Made by a program: the position numbers and the translations under genes
Source of the DNA: Idiomarina piscisalsi
GTDB lineage: Bacteria; Pseudomonadota; Gammaproteobacteria; Enterobacterales; Alteromonadaceae
Length of the DNA stretch: 64,000 nt
Assembly: GCF_003987095.1 (NCBI RefSeq)
Contig: NZ_PIQA01000003.1
Span: 62,001 to 126,000, forward strand
Direction: 5' to 3'
Notes under the pieces: model-generated
What the model was told of the DNA's origin: nothing
Database searches by the model: none
What the model saw: the letters and a program-made list of their open reading frames with translations, nothing else
Shown: piece by piece, positions 9,412 through 18,426 of the stretch
How positions within the stretch are numbered: position 1 is the first letter of the stretch
Layout of the letters: each line of letters begins with the position of its first letter

Positions 9412-11176
9412 GTAAGTATAAACTCTCGCTGCCGTCTTTAATTGCACCCAATAATGCGTGAGTACGAGGCATAATGCGAGCAAAGTAAAAACGCGCTGTT
9501 TTAATTTTTGAAGCCAGATAAGGCTTTTCAGCTTGTTTTTGCTCAGCCGCAACGGCCATTCGTAACCACATGTAACCGTAAGAAATATATCCCACCAAGT
9601 GCAAATATTCTACCGCAACACTGTTCACCAGGTTTTCATCGGTAGCCGCTTTTTGCAGTAACTCTTCGCTGATACTGGTTAAGTCCTGCAGTGACTTCTG
9701 CAAAGTTTCAGCTTCTTTAGCCCAGTTACTGTTGCCTGCAATCCCCTGTAGGAATGTTGCTATTTCTTCCACAAAAGGCTTCAGCAGTTCGCCACGCGAG
9801 CCCCCTACTTTACGGCCCAGCAAGTCGAGTGCCTGAATACCGTTAGTACCTTCATAAATTTGTGCAATACGGGTATCGCGAACCAACTGCTCTTGCCCCC
9901 ATTCGCGCACATAGCCGTGACCACCAAACACCTGCTGACCGTGAATAGTCGACTCAAGACCGGTATCGGTTAAAAACGCTTTAGCAACAGGCGTCAGTAA
10001 TGCCACCATAGCATCGGCTTTTTCACGAACCGCATCATCTTGAGAGTATTTTGAGCGGTCTAGCTGCTGACCGACCCAAGTCGAAAATGCACGACCGCCT
10101 TCGGTCAACGCTTTCATGGTCAGCAGCATGCGACGCACGTCACCATGCACTAAAATGGAATCTGCCTCAGCGCTGTCATTTCGAGTCGCTTTCGCGCCGC
10201 GTCCCTGAATGCGATCTTTCGCGTACTCCAAAGCATTTTGATAAGAGCGCTCTGCTGCACCTAGTCCCTGAATACCAACGCCCAGACGTTCGTAGTTCAT
10301 CATTGTGAACATAGCGGGCAAACCACGATGCGGCTCGCCAACCAACCAGCCTTTAGCGCCGTCAAAGTTCATCACACAGGTTGCTGAACCATGAATGCCC
10401 ATTTTGTGCTCAATAGAGCCACAACTTACGGCATTACGCTCTGTTAAATTACCTTCGGCATCGGATAAAAATTTCGGAACCACAAACAGCGAAATACCTT
10501 TAGTACCCGCCGGTGCGTCAGGCAGTTTTGCCAGCACTAAGTGAACAATGTTGTCCGCTAAGTCATGCTCACCACCTGTGATGAAGATCTTCGTGCCGCT
10601 AATTTCAAAACTGCCATCCTCTGATGGAATAGCTTTGCTTTTGATAATACCGAGATCGGTTCCGGCGTGAGGTTCGGTCAGACACATAGTACCTGTCCAC
10701 TCACCTGAAACCATACGTGGTAAGTAATGATTTTTGAGTTCGTCACTGCCGTGGGAGTCAATGGCCATAATGGCCCCGGAAGTAAGACCCGGGTATAGTG
10801 AAAAAGCGATATCTGCACTGCACAGCATTTCTTCATACTGCGCCGATAACGACTTAGGCAGCCCCATACCGCCGAACTCAGGGTTAGCAGTAACACCAAC
10901 CCAGCCACCTTCGGCTAACTGACGGAAGTTTTCTTTATAACCCTTAGGCGTTGTGACTACACCGTCTTCAAACTTAACGCCTTCTTCGTCAGCTTCGCGC
11001 GCCAGCGGAGCCACTAAGTTTTCGGCTACCTTAGCGCCTTCATCAAGAATCGCACCTGCGGTTTCAACATCCATCATTTCAGCCAGTTCAGGAGCCTGCT
11101 CCCAATCCGCTGCGACATTAAAAACGTCATGCAGGACAAAGTCCATATCATCACGTGGAGCTCTGTAATCCGCCAT
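9392..11176 (-). CDS. Acyl-CoA dehydrogenase, long C-terminal-domain type (FadE/DmdC-like)
   Basis: 594 aa FAD enzyme that introduces a trans-2 double bond into acyl-CoA. Visible family motifs are CLTEPHAGTDLG and KIFITGGEHD in the middle domain and QIYEGTNGIQALDLLGRKV toward the C-terminus, where the Glu of YEGT is the expected catalytic base. An extra helical C-terminal domain of about 130 residues places it with the roughly 600-aa acyl-CoA dehydrogenases, which include DmdC (methylmercaptopropionyl-CoA dehydrogenase) and Pseudomonas FadE-like enzymes. Substrate chain length cannot be told from sequence. ATG at 11176 follows an AGAGG ribosome binding site. A PsrA-like palindrome 47 nt upstream suggests control by fatty-acid availability. 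Confidence 0.9.
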   Translation of the reverse strand: MADYRAPRDDMDFVLHDVFNVAADWEQAPELAEMMDVETAGAILDEGAKVAENLVAPLAREADEEGVKFEDGVVTTPKGYKENFRQLAEGGWVGVTANPEFGGMGLPKSLSAQYEEMLCSADIAFSLYPGLTSGAIMAIDSHGSDELKNHYLPRMVSGEWTGTMCLTEPHAGTDLGIIKSKAIPSEDGSFEISGTKIFITGGEHDLADNIVHLVLAKLPDAPAGTKGISLFVVPKFLSDAEGNLTERNAVSCGSIEHKMGIHGSATCVMNFDGAKGWLVGEPHRGLPAMFTMMNYERLGVGIQGLGAAERSYQNALEYAKDRIQGRGAKATRNDSAEADSILVHGDVRRMLLTMKALTEGGRAFSTWVGQQLDRSKYSQDDAVREKADAMVALLTPVAKAFLTDTGLESTIHGQQVFGGHGYVREWGQEQLVRDTRIAQIYEGTNGIQALDLLGRKVGGSRGELLKPFVEEIATFLQGIAGNSNWAKEAETLQKSLQDLTSISEELLQKAATDENLVNSVAVEYLHLVGYISYGYMWLRMAVAAEQKQAEKPYLASKIKTARFYFARIMPRTHALLGAIKDGSESLYLHDDEQF

Positions 11177-11222
11177 ATCTTTTACCTCTTGTCTGAACCA
11201 AACAGGGAATTTAAACCCTTAA

Positions 11223-11240
11223 TTTAAACACCTGTTTAAA
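11223..11240. promoter_or_regulatory. PsrA-like operator upstream of the acyl-CoA dehydrogenase
   Basis: Perfect 8-bp inverted repeat TTTAAACA-CC-TGTTTAAA, containing AAAC-N4-GTTT. It resembles the (G/C)AAAC-N2-4-GTTT(G/C) core bound by the fatty-acid-responsive TetR-type regulator PsrA in gammaproteobacteria. It is 47 nt upstream of the ATG. The regulator itself is not in this window. Confidence 0.55.
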
Positions 11241-11287
11241 CTGTATCGCACAAGAGTATGAATCCCATTGCGGGATGTCAATAATTT

Positions 11288-11980
11288 CTATCGTTTCCAG
11301 TCTTCTAAAGCAGGGTGCGAAAAGGCTTTAGAGTCAAGCGCAAGTACCACCTGATGCGGCTCTATGCGAATGATATTTAAGCTTTGGTAGCTATCACCTT
11401 CATACAAACGCTGTCCATTTAGCTCAATCCAACGGTCGCTTGAACTGCTCCGGTACATGTGACTGTCATAGCTAAACCCTGGCACTTGTCGTTGGAATGC
11501 GGTCGACAAGTCAGACAAAGAAGGTACCACACTCACTTTACTTTCTGTCGCTCCCCCGGTTTGCTCAACGGCATCTTGAAAGCGACTCAAAAGCTCAGGG
11601 GAAACACTCGATAAATCCAGGGCTTCTCGCTGGTTCTCCACTGGCTGCTGTGCCTGGGCTTGAGGTTCGACTTTATTACTCGTACTTGTTTGCGACGGTT
11701 CTGGCTCTGTCGGTGTTGCTTCCCAGCTCACTTTCGGGGGAGAAACCGCCTCTCCCCACGAGAAGTCGGAGGCCGTCACTTTAGCATCTGCGCCCGGCTC
11801 CCCAGACCATAATGCGGCCGCATACCCCGTTGCACCGCCCAAAACAAGTGCCAACGGCCAAATCAGCCACAGGCGACTGGTCCGTTCTCTGTCTTGCGCA
11901 ATAAGAGAGCTGTCTAATACGCTTTTGTTTTTCAATAAGGGAGACTGCTGCTGTTTTAATGCTTTTAGTAATGACGACAT
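11288..11980 (-). CDS. gspB: Type II secretion assembly factor GspB
   Basis: 230 aa. A short cytoplasmic N-terminus (MSSLLKALKQQQ) is followed by one membrane helix at about residues 41-60 (LWLIWPLALVLGGATGYAAA), a Ser/Thr/Pro/Gln-rich periplasmic linker and a C-terminal domain (about 150-230) with WIELNGQRLYEGD and IRIEPHQVVL, typical of GspB/ExeB/OutB. GspA and GspB together help insert the GspD secretin through peptidoglycan. The start at 11980 has AAGGGGGG upstream and lies 2 nt after the gspA stop. A longer in-frame start (12037) would overlap gspA. Confidence 0.85.
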   Translation of the reverse strand: MSSLLKALKQQQSPLLKNKSVLDSSLIAQDRERTSRLWLIWPLALVLGGATGYAAALWSGEPGADAKVTASDFSWGEAVSPPKVSWEATPTEPEPSQTSTSNKVEPQAQAQQPVENQREALDLSSVSPELLSRFQDAVEQTGGATESKVSVVPSLSDLSTAFQRQVPGFSYDSHMYRSSSSDRWIELNGQRLYEGDSYQSLNIIRIEPHQVVLALDSKAFSHPALEDWKR

Positions 11981-11982
11981 GA

Positions 11983-13389
11983 TTATTCGCCCCCCTTTAA
12001 TCTTGGACCGAAGTTGGATGCTCTCGATGCTAACCACGCCAAGGTTGCAGCATCAAGCTCTCCGGTGACTTTTAACCCGTTGCTAAGTTGGAGCTCTCGA
12101 AACTGGCTGGACGAGTCTGCGTCGTGCAGCTTTTCCGGTAAATGACGTTTTAACTGCGCTCTAATCCACTCTTGCTTATCTTCCGCGTTTTCGGCCGGAG
12201 CTTGTTGGTAGAGCAGTAAAAATTGGCCCGTCCAGCCGTCGGTCGTTGTCGGCGTTTCGGTTGTCATTAATAATGGAGAAGAGTCCTTGCGATACAACAA
12301 GGCCGGATAATTAATACTTTTCAGCTGCTGCAAAGTTTGGTTCATGCGGGCACAGGCTAAGTCATACTGTTCAACCCACTGGCAAAAAGGCTCTGACTCT
12401 GGTGGTTCGGGCAGTCCCCAAACGCTGGTAAGTTGTTGCGCCGACGCATAATCATTCGTCACTTTCACTGTTTTTGGTGAAGGTGAGCTGTACCAAAACG
12501 TCGCAACTGTCGCCACCGCAAAAAGTAATAAACTCCCAGCGACAGAAAGTGCCTTTGTCTTGTTCGGCTTTCCCCTTTTCGATGGACCGTCCAGTTCAAT
12601 AGCCGCCTGGTTCAAATGAGCAGGCTTTACCTCTGGTGACGAATCGGTATAGGCAGCCAGCAGAGCCCTGTCGCAGTATAGGTTTAAAAGCCTCGGAATA
12701 CCTTGTGTCAGCTGATGTGCTCTTTTTGCCGCAGCCGCTGTAAAAAGTGGTCGGTTCGCCCCTGCCACTTGCAATCGATAGGCAATATAACGCTGTGTAT
12801 CTTGTTCAGTAAGGGGCAATAAGTGATAGCGCGCCGTAATTCGCTGAGCTAACTGTCTTAACTCCTGACGACGCAGCAAATCCTGGAGCTCAGGCTGCCC
12901 AATGAGAATAACGCGTAATAGCTTTTTATTGTGTGTTTCCAGGTTGGTCAGCAGGCGCAACTGCTCTAACACCTGCGGTCTTAAGTGCTGCGCTTCATCA
13001 ATAAGCACCACACATTGCTGTCCGTCTTCATTGGCTTTTAGCAAAAACTGGCTGAGTTTATCCGTCAGCACTTTTCGTGTTGCCGAGCGTTTTTGATAGC
13101 GAATACCAAACTCATCGCACAGGCTCGCCAGCAGCTCATCTTCATTCAGCATGGGGTTTAGAATAAAGGCCGTTTCGGTCGACTCAGGTAACTGCTCAAT
13201 AAGCGCCCGTGACACTGTTGTTTTGCCCGTGCCGACTTCGCCGGTTAATAAGATAAAACCGCCACTGCCCTGCAAGCCTTGAGTCAGATGAGCTAACGCC
13301 TCCTGATGCCGTTCACTCAGGTAAAGGTAATTAGGGTCTGGCGCTATGGAGAAGGGCTCTGCCTGCAAACCAAAATAGTTTTGATACAT
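11983..13389 (-). CDS. gspA: ExeA/GspA-type AAA ATPase with peptidoglycan-binding domain
   Basis: 468 aa. The cytoplasmic AAA domain has Walker A GEVGTGKTT (about residues 50-58) and Walker B VVLIDEAQHL. A membrane helix (ALSVAGSLLLFAVATVATFW) near residue 280 leads to a periplasmic part ending in a peptidoglycan-binding-like motif (LSNGLKVTGELDAATLAWLA). This order matches ExeA, which works with ExeB to place the type II secretion secretin. The start MYQNYFGL at 13389 is preferred to an in-frame start at 13404 because the family begins with an (M)-x-x-x-YFGL motif; neither start has a clear ribosome binding site. The rest of the gsp operon is not in the window. Confidence 0.88.
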   Translation of the reverse strand: MYQNYFGLQAEPFSIAPDPNYLYLSERHQEALAHLTQGLQGSGGFILLTGEVGTGKTTVSRALIEQLPESTETAFILNPMLNEDELLASLCDEFGIRYQKRSATRKVLTDKLSQFLLKANEDGQQCVVLIDEAQHLRPQVLEQLRLLTNLETHNKKLLRVILIGQPELQDLLRRQELRQLAQRITARYHLLPLTEQDTQRYIAYRLQVAGANRPLFTAAAAKRAHQLTQGIPRLLNLYCDRALLAAYTDSSPEVKPAHLNQAAIELDGPSKRGKPNKTKALSVAGSLLLFAVATVATFWYSSPSPKTVKVTNDYASAQQLTSVWGLPEPPESEPFCQWVEQYDLACARMNQTLQQLKSINYPALLYRKDSSPLLMTTETPTTTDGWTGQFLLLYQQAPAENAEDKQEWIRAQLKRHLPEKLHDADSSSQFRELQLSNGLKVTGELDAATLAWLASRASNFGPRLKGGE

Positions 13390-13507
13390 AAGCGTTGTAC
13401 GCAATTTATTATTATTTAACCAACAGTGTAACGACTTGCTTGCACATCCACCAGTGATTAGCGATGATCACTTTTACTAAGTATGGCGTTTAACCGGGGA
13501 GTCATGA

Positions 13508-14644
13508 GTGCAAACCTATTTAGTCGGCGGTGCTGTTCGCGATAAGTTACTGGGGTTAGCCGTTAAAGAACGTGATTGGGTGGTTGTTGGCGCAACGCCA
13601 CAACAAATGCTCGACCAGGGCTTCCAGCAAGTGGGAAAAGACTTCCCGGTATTCTTGCACCCACTAACCAGAGAAGAATATGCCCTCGCCCGCACTGAGC
13701 GTAAGAATGGTAAAGGCTACAAAGGGTTTGATGTGTTCGCCTCACCGGATGTCACTTTAGAAGATGACTTGGTGCGCCGCGACCTTACTGTCAATGCCAT
13801 AGCCGAAGACGAGCATGGCCAGCTGATAGATCCCTACGGTGGCCTGCGTGACATTGAACAGAAAAAGTTACGCCACGTGTCACCGGCGTTCGAAGAAGAC
13901 CCCTTAAGGGTGCTTCGCGTTGCTCGCTTTGCTGCCCGGTTTAAGCACTTAGGTTTTACCATTGCCGATGAAACGCATGAGTTACTGGTCAAAATAGCTC
14001 ACTCCGGCGAGCTTGAAGCCTTGACACCTGAGCGCGTGTGGCTGGAATGGGAAAAGTCATTAAGCACAGGTAACCCGGACGTATTTCTGAGTACCCTGGC
14101 TGATATTGGTGGTTTAAATCAGGTTCTTAAGCAGTTCAAAGCGAAGAGCAGCAATCTCAACCGCTTACACAAGGCGGCTCAATTCCGCGCATCTCAAACC
14201 GAGCTTACCAAGCCGCTTATTTTTGCGAGTTTGTTTATTGGCGAGTCGCCTGTCGAAAATATACCCAGCTTTTGCAAAGTATTGGCAATACCCAATGAGT
14301 ATCGTGATGCCGCTGTACTTGCTGATCGAAATAGTGACTTCATTCTTTCAACAAAGCTGCCGGCCGCCGAGACATTTGCTGAGGCATTGCAGTCGATAGA
14401 CTACTGGCGCCGCCCGGAAAAACTGCAACAGCTACTGTTGCTACGTCAGTTAGAGCATGAAGCCACCAAATTTTCAGAGCATATTGTTGAGCAAAACAAG
14501 CAACTGGCGCAAGCCGCGATAAAGGCTTCGGAAGTGAGCCCTCAGGCACTGATAAATGAAGGCTTCACCGGCGAACAACTTGGGCTTGCGATAAAAGAAA
14601 AGCGACTGGAAACACTTAAGCACGAGCTTAAACAAACTCTTTAA
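13508..14644 (+). CDS. cca: CCA-adding tRNA nucleotidyltransferase, lacking the HD domain
   Basis: 378 aa. Adds or repairs the 3' CCA of tRNAs. The N-terminal nucleotidyltransferase motifs are clear: [25 protein letters not shown] and [20 protein letters not shown] start with GGGGAG about 6 nt upstream; an ATG 4 nt earlier is out of frame. E. coli Cca (412 aa) has a C-terminal HD phosphohydrolase domain. Here the matching region reads [10 protein letters not shown] where the HD motif would be, and the protein is about 35 residues shorter, so the phosphatase/phosphodiesterase activities are probably absent. The last 17 nt overlap folK. Confidence 0.92.
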   Translation: MQTYLVGGAVRDKLLGLAVKERDWVVVGATPQQMLDQGFQQVGKDFPVFLHPLTREEYALARTERKNGKGYKGFDVFASPDVTLEDDLVRRDLTVNAIAEDEHGQLIDPYGGLRDIEQKKLRHVSPAFEEDPLRVLRVARFAARFKHLGFTIADETHELLVKIAHSGELEALTPERVWLEWEKSLSTGNPDVFLSTLADIGGLNQVLKQFKAKSSNLNRLHKAAQFRASQTELTKPLIFASLFIGESPVENIPSFCKVLAIPNEYRDAAVLADRNSDFILSTKLPAAETFAEALQSIDYWRRPEKLQQLLLLRQLEHEATKFSEHIVEQNKQLAQAAIKASEVSPQALINEGFTGEQLGLAIKEKRLETLKHELKQTL

Positions 14645-15137
14645 GCCAGTCGGTGTTTTCCAGCGGAGTTAAGTTTTGCTGTTCAGGCTGTTGGCAATAT
14701 TGGCGCCACATTTCGCCGTAAGTTTTCTTCAAAATCGGGTGTTGTCTGTTTTCGGCTATTTCCGCCAAAGGCCAAAGCACAAACGCATTTTCAGTTATTT
14801 CGTGGCGTGGCAGCTGTGGTGCTTTTTCGCGCACCATATCGTCGTAAAGCAACACGTCGATGTCTAGCGAGCGGGGGCTGTACTTAGCGCTGTCGGGTTT
14901 GCGGCCGTTTTCTTGCTCAATGCGCTTGCAATGCGCTAATACCGTTTCAACCGGCTGCAAAGTAGTAACTTCTACGACAAGATTGTAAAAGTCGCTTCCC
15001 TTGAACCCCACCGCCTCGCTCAAAAAAATACGTGAGCGTTGCTGGTAGTTAAAGCTGTCAGCTAATGCCCTTAAGCCGGACAAAATATGCTGTTCTTTAT
15101 CGATATTTGAGCCAAGTCCTAAAAAGACAACTGCCAC
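14628..15137 (-). CDS. folK: HPPK, 2-amino-4-hydroxy-6-hydroxymethyldihydropteridine pyrophosphokinase
   Basis: 169 aa. Transfers pyrophosphate from ATP to 6-hydroxymethyl-dihydropterin in folate synthesis. Typical motifs are FLGLGSNID at the N-terminus, YNLVVEVTT, and the [13 protein letters not shown] signature near residue 90, with HPRL-like [19 protein letters not shown] after it. Length fits the family (about 160). It lies 9 nt downstream of folB, giving a folB-folK unit. Confidence 0.95.
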   Translation of the reverse strand: MAVVFLGLGSNIDKEQHILSGLRALADSFNYQQRSRIFLSEAVGFKGSDFYNLVVEVTTLQPVETVLAHCKRIEQENGRKPDSAKYSPRSLDIDVLLYDDMVREKAPQLPRHEITENAFVLWPLAEIAENRQHPILKKTYGEMWRQYCQQPEQQNLTPLENTDWLKEFV

Positions 15138-15146
15138 ACTGACCCC

Positions 15147-15536
15147 TTAGCCGAAAGGACTGTCGAAAACACTGCGACGAACAGTCACCGCGACATTAGC
15201 AGCATTGGGGACGGCACCGGGCTTCGACACCTTCACCTCGACATTCTGCACGCCAAACTCATTGAGAATTAAGCTAGCAACGCCTTCGGCTACGGTTTCA
15301 ATTAACTGACGAGGCTTTTCAGTAACCCATTGAGTCACTTTTTCACTGACTAGGGCGTAATCAAGAGCGTCGTTTAAGTTATCGGACTTCGCGGCGGCTT
15401 GGTTATCCCAGCTCATTTGAATATCTAAAGTGAGTGTTTGCTTCTTCTCTTTCTCCCAGTCATACACACCTATAATGGTGTCGACGCTGAGGCCTTCAAT
15501 GCTAACCACATCGATATCCGCTTGTTCCATTTTCAC
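15147..15536 (-). CDS. folB: Dihydroneopterin aldolase FolB
   Basis: 129 aa. Cleaves dihydroneopterin to 6-hydroxymethyl-dihydropterin and glycolaldehyde, the step before FolK. The signature IEGLSVDTIIGVYDWEK near residues 13-29 and the Lys in VEVKVSKPGAVPNA are visible. The start may be the second Met (15530). It is divergent from plsY, as in many gammaproteobacteria. Confidence 0.94.
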   Translation of the reverse strand: MKMEQADIDVVSIEGLSVDTIIGVYDWEKEKKQTLTLDIQMSWDNQAAAKSDNLNDALDYALVSEKVTQWVTEKPRQLIETVAEGVASLILNEFGVQNVEVKVSKPGAVPNAANVAVTVRRSVFDSPFG

Positions 15537-15628
15537 TCACCCCATAGTAATTGCGGCAAAAACCGCTTATTCTATAAACCTTAATTTTAAACCGCAGTCT
15601 ACCCTAACAAAAGAGGGATTCGTACCCT

Positions 15629-16219
15629 ATGACAGCGTTAACCATACTGATGATTCTGACAGCCTACCTCTTAGGCTCTATCAGTAGTGCTGTGCTTATC
15701 TGTAAATTATGGGGCCTGCCTGATCCTCGAAAGGAGGGGTCTGGTAATCCGGGGGCGACTAATGTCTATCGGGTTGGTGGAAAAATTCCGGCCTTGCTCA
15801 CACTCTGGTTTGATGTATTAAAAGGCATGGTGCCGGTTTGGGGCTCGTACTTTTTAGGTATAGAGCCCTTTTTCTTAGGGCTAATAGCGGTGGCTGCCTG
15901 TCTGGGTCACATTTTCCCGCTGTACTTTCATTTTCGCGGTGGCAAAGCTGTCGCTACGGCATTAGGCGCCATGTTCCCGGTCGCCTGGGAAATGGCGTTA
16001 CTGCTGATTGCAACCTGGCTTGTGGTCTTCAAAATAAGCAAAGTGTCATCACTTGCCGCGCTTATCACTGTCTGTCTGGCGCCTTTTTATGCGTATTGGA
16101 TAAAGCCGCAGTACACCGTGCCGGTTATTATGATTTCGCTGTTAATTTTGTGGCGACACCAGTCAAACATCGTCCGCCTGACATCCGGCCAGGAAAAAGG
16201 CTTTAAACGCCGTCAGTAG
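15629..16219 (+). CDS. plsY: Glycerol-3-phosphate acyltransferase PlsY
   Basis: 196 aa polytopic inner-membrane protein that acylates glycerol-3-phosphate from acyl-phosphate, the first step of phospholipid synthesis in the PlsX/PlsY route. Motifs: [47 protein letters not shown]. About five membrane helices are visible. The position beside folB and tsaD matches the conserved tsaD/plsY/folB neighbourhood. The last 17 nt overlap tsaD. Confidence 0.95.
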   Translation: MTALTILMILTAYLLGSISSAVLICKLWGLPDPRKEGSGNPGATNVYRVGGKIPALLTLWFDVLKGMVPVWGSYFLGIEPFFLGLIAVAACLGHIFPLYFHFRGGKAVATALGAMFPVAWEMALLLIATWLVVFKISKVSSLAALITVCLAPFYAYWIKPQYTVPVIMISLLILWRHQSNIVRLTSGQEKGFKRRQ

Positions 16220-17252
16220 CAGCTGTCGGCTTGGCCACCTGCATCGGCTCTAAGTCGGTCATTGGCCAGCGCGGATATGTCTTAACGCTCAGTGCTTCGC
16301 GCTCTCCCGCCTGCAAACGCAAAGCGCCGGCAAGCGCAATCATGGCACCATTGTCAGTGCAAAATTCAGTGCGAGGATAAAAAACGCGCCCGTTCACTTT
16401 TTTCATTAACGCCTCGAGCTCGGCCCTTAGATGTTTGTTAGCACTTACTCCACCAGCAATGACCAGCCGCTTATACCCCGTTTGCTTTAACGCACGACGG
16501 CATTTAATAAGTAAGGTATCAACAACCGCATCCTCAAACGCCCGGGCAATATCCGCCAGTGTTTGCTCACTGTTGTCATTAGCCGCTAATGTATTTGCCG
16601 CAAAGGTTTTTAAGCCACTGAATGAAAAATTCAAACCTGGACGGTCTGTCATGGGTCTAGGGAACGTGAAGCGATCACTCACACCCTTTTCGGCAAGTGC
16701 TGCGAGCCTCGGTCCGCCCGGGTAGTCGAGTCCCATTAATTTAGCGGTTTTATCGAAAGCCTCACCGGCAGCATCATCGACAGACTCACCCAACAACTCA
16801 TAGTCACCAATACCTTTGACCTGAACCAGCTGAGTGTGCCCGCCCGACACTAATAAAGCGACAAAAGGAAATTCGGGTTGATCATCTTCCAGCATAGGCG
16901 CCAGCAAATGGCCTTCCATGTGGTGTACACCAACAGCCGGAAGCCCCCACCCAAAGGCCAGGCTTCGGCCTATGCAGGAGCCGACTAACAAAGCACCGAC
17001 CAGGCCGGGACCTTTAGTATAAGCCACGCCATCCAAGTCTTTCGGTGTTATACCCGCTTCTTGCAGTGCTGCTTTCACCAACGGCAACGTTTTACGTACG
17101 TGATCTCGCGACGCCAGCTCAGGCACCACACCACCGTAGTCAGCATGCAGCTTTACTTGCGAGTATAACTGATGAGCCAACAGCCCTTTTTCAGTGTCAT
17201 ACACCGCAATACCTGTTTCATCACAAGACGTTTCAATACCTAACACTCGCAT
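16203..17252 (-). CDS. tsaD: tRNA N6-threonylcarbamoyladenosine synthase subunit TsaD
   Basis: 349 aa. Transfers threonylcarbamoyl to A37 of ANN-decoding tRNAs, working with TsaB, TsaC and TsaE. ASKHA-fold motifs: [19 protein letters not shown], the metal-binding [16 protein letters not shown] and [13 protein letters not shown]. The ATG at 17252 is chosen over a GTG 9 nt earlier because the family begins with MRVLGIETS and GGTGAG is suitably placed. The usual divergent rpsU partner is absent here; the gene instead lies downstream of the PhoD-like gene on the same strand. Confidence 0.96.
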   Translation of the reverse strand: MRVLGIETSCDETGIAVYDTEKGLLAHQLYSQVKLHADYGGVVPELASRDHVRKTLPLVKAALQEAGITPKDLDGVAYTKGPGLVGALLVGSCIGRSLAFGWGLPAVGVHHMEGHLLAPMLEDDQPEFPFVALLVSGGHTQLVQVKGIGDYELLGESVDDAAGEAFDKTAKLMGLDYPGGPRLAALAEKGVSDRFTFPRPMTDRPGLNFSFSGLKTFAANTLAANDNSEQTLADIARAFEDAVVDTLLIKCRRALKQTGYKRLVIAGGVSANKHLRAELEALMKKVNGRVFYPRTEFCTDNGAMIALAGALRLQAGEREALSVKTYPRWPMTDLEPMQVAKPTAATDGV

Positions 17253-17291
17253 ACTACTCACCGATGATGCTTTTTAACGACAATTATCGGT

Positions 17292-17330
17292 ATTTTACCT
17301 GATTTTTGCGGCTATGACTCGCCAGAGTCA
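17292..17330 (-). promoter_or_regulatory. Possible tsaD promoter with a palindrome over the -35 region
   Basis: On the minus strand, TAAAAT (17292-17297) could be a -10 box. A 6-bp inverted repeat TGACTC-TGGC-GAGTCA (17315-17330) covers the place of the -35 box, 17 nt upstream. This could be an operator; alternatively it is the 3' hairpin of the preceding PhoD-like gene, though no T-run follows. Confidence 0.3.
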
Positions 17331-17352
17331 AAAAGTTATGCCACTTTACTCC

Positions 17353-18426
17353 CTAGTTTGCCTGCAGTTCACTAAGGGATAAGCGACGGCTATCGAGCGG
17401 CCGGCCATCAACGTCACGGAGCGTTAAAACCAGTTCCGGCTGCTCTTTCCAAATCACCTCTATTTGACCATAACGACTGTCTTCATAAGCTTGTCCGTCT
17501 CTGTATACGGACGAATAGGGAGTGTCACTCCCTAAATTAATGCTGCCGGCAGTGACCTGCCAAAGCGGGTAAGACAAGTAATCATCAGTATTAGAAAATT
17601 CGCCAAACAAGCGGTCGCCGACACCCAGTATGAGTCCCGAAGGCTGTAACTCTTGCAGAACAGATTTCAATCTGTCCTGCTCTTTAGGAAACATTGACCA
17701 GCTATCGTAACCGTTGGCCGGTGCAAGTACTGGCGTCGCACTGAGTAAAATTCTTACTTCAGCGGGCTTTTGCAGTTGCTCTTTCAGCCATTGCCATTGA
17801 TTGTCGCCAAGCAGATCGCCCGCTCGATTCGGTTGATAAGGTCCTAAATCAGCATTAAAGCGGCGCGTTTGTCGCTCCATCCAGCCGACTTGCTCTAACT
17901 CGTCACGGTTCCAGCGACCATCGAGCACAATGACCTGCACCCGTTGCGGCTCATTGCCAAAAATAACGCTTTTCGCAATACCATGTTCCTGAAACAGTCG
18001 TTCAGAGGTTGCCGGCTCCCGCCAAAAGGTCAAAAAGTGATTTCGTACAGCGTAGCGCTGAGGGTTAGTCTTACCGGCATGCCCATCAATGCTGTAATCG
18101 GCTTTATTCCAAACAGACATTACTGCTGAACCACGCCGCAGCACTCGAGGCCCGCGGAAGCGGTTAAAGACTTCATAAGCGTCAAGCAAGTCATCCATGT
18201 CATCCGCTTCAACATCTAATGTATTACCCAAAAACACAAAAACTTCCGGTTGCGCATGGTTAACTGCATCCCAAACCTCTTGTCGACTGCTGTGATCCAT
18301 GCAACAGCCAAAAGCCACCCGAGTGCTCTGCTGAGCCTGAGTGGTTGCCGTCAAAAACAGTAGTAAAGCCCCCAACAGTAGCTGGGCAACAATCGATGTA
18401 TTATTCAATCGTTGGCAAGAACGCAT
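17353..18426 (-). CDS. Secreted PhoD-like protein with degenerate metal-binding motifs
   Basis: 357 aa. A signal peptide (hydrophobic residues 14-28, then TTQAQQ) precedes a domain resembling short PhoD-type metallophosphatases: TRVAFGCCMDHSSRQEVWDA, a VFLG motif, RVQVIVLDGRW, LLGDNQWQWLKEQL. The expected metal-ligand motifs are changed. GDN-x-Y appears as GNTLD (N68), WDDHDYG as WNKADYS (N107, K108, A109), and SGDRH as VGDRL (L273). As a metallophosphatase it is therefore probably inactive; a binding or structural role is inferred. Its ATG overlaps the pilT stop as TAATG, so translation is coupled to pilT, in the place where pilU commonly lies. Confidence 0.75.
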   Translation of the reverse strand: MRSCQRLNNTSIVAQLLLGALLLFLTATTQAQQSTRVAFGCCMDHSSRQEVWDAVNHAQPEVFVFLGNTLDVEADDMDDLLDAYEVFNRFRGPRVLRRGSAVMSVWNKADYSIDGHAGKTNPQRYAVRNHFLTFWREPATSERLFQEHGIAKSVIFGNEPQRVQVIVLDGRWNRDELEQVGWMERQTRRFNADLGPYQPNRAGDLLGDNQWQWLKEQLQKPAEVRILLSATPVLAPANGYDSWSMFPKEQDRLKSVLQELQPSGLILGVGDRLFGEFSNTDDYLSYPLWQVTAGSINLGSDTPYSSVYRDGQAYEDSRYGQIEVIWKEQPELVLTLRDVDGRPLDSRRLSLSELQAN

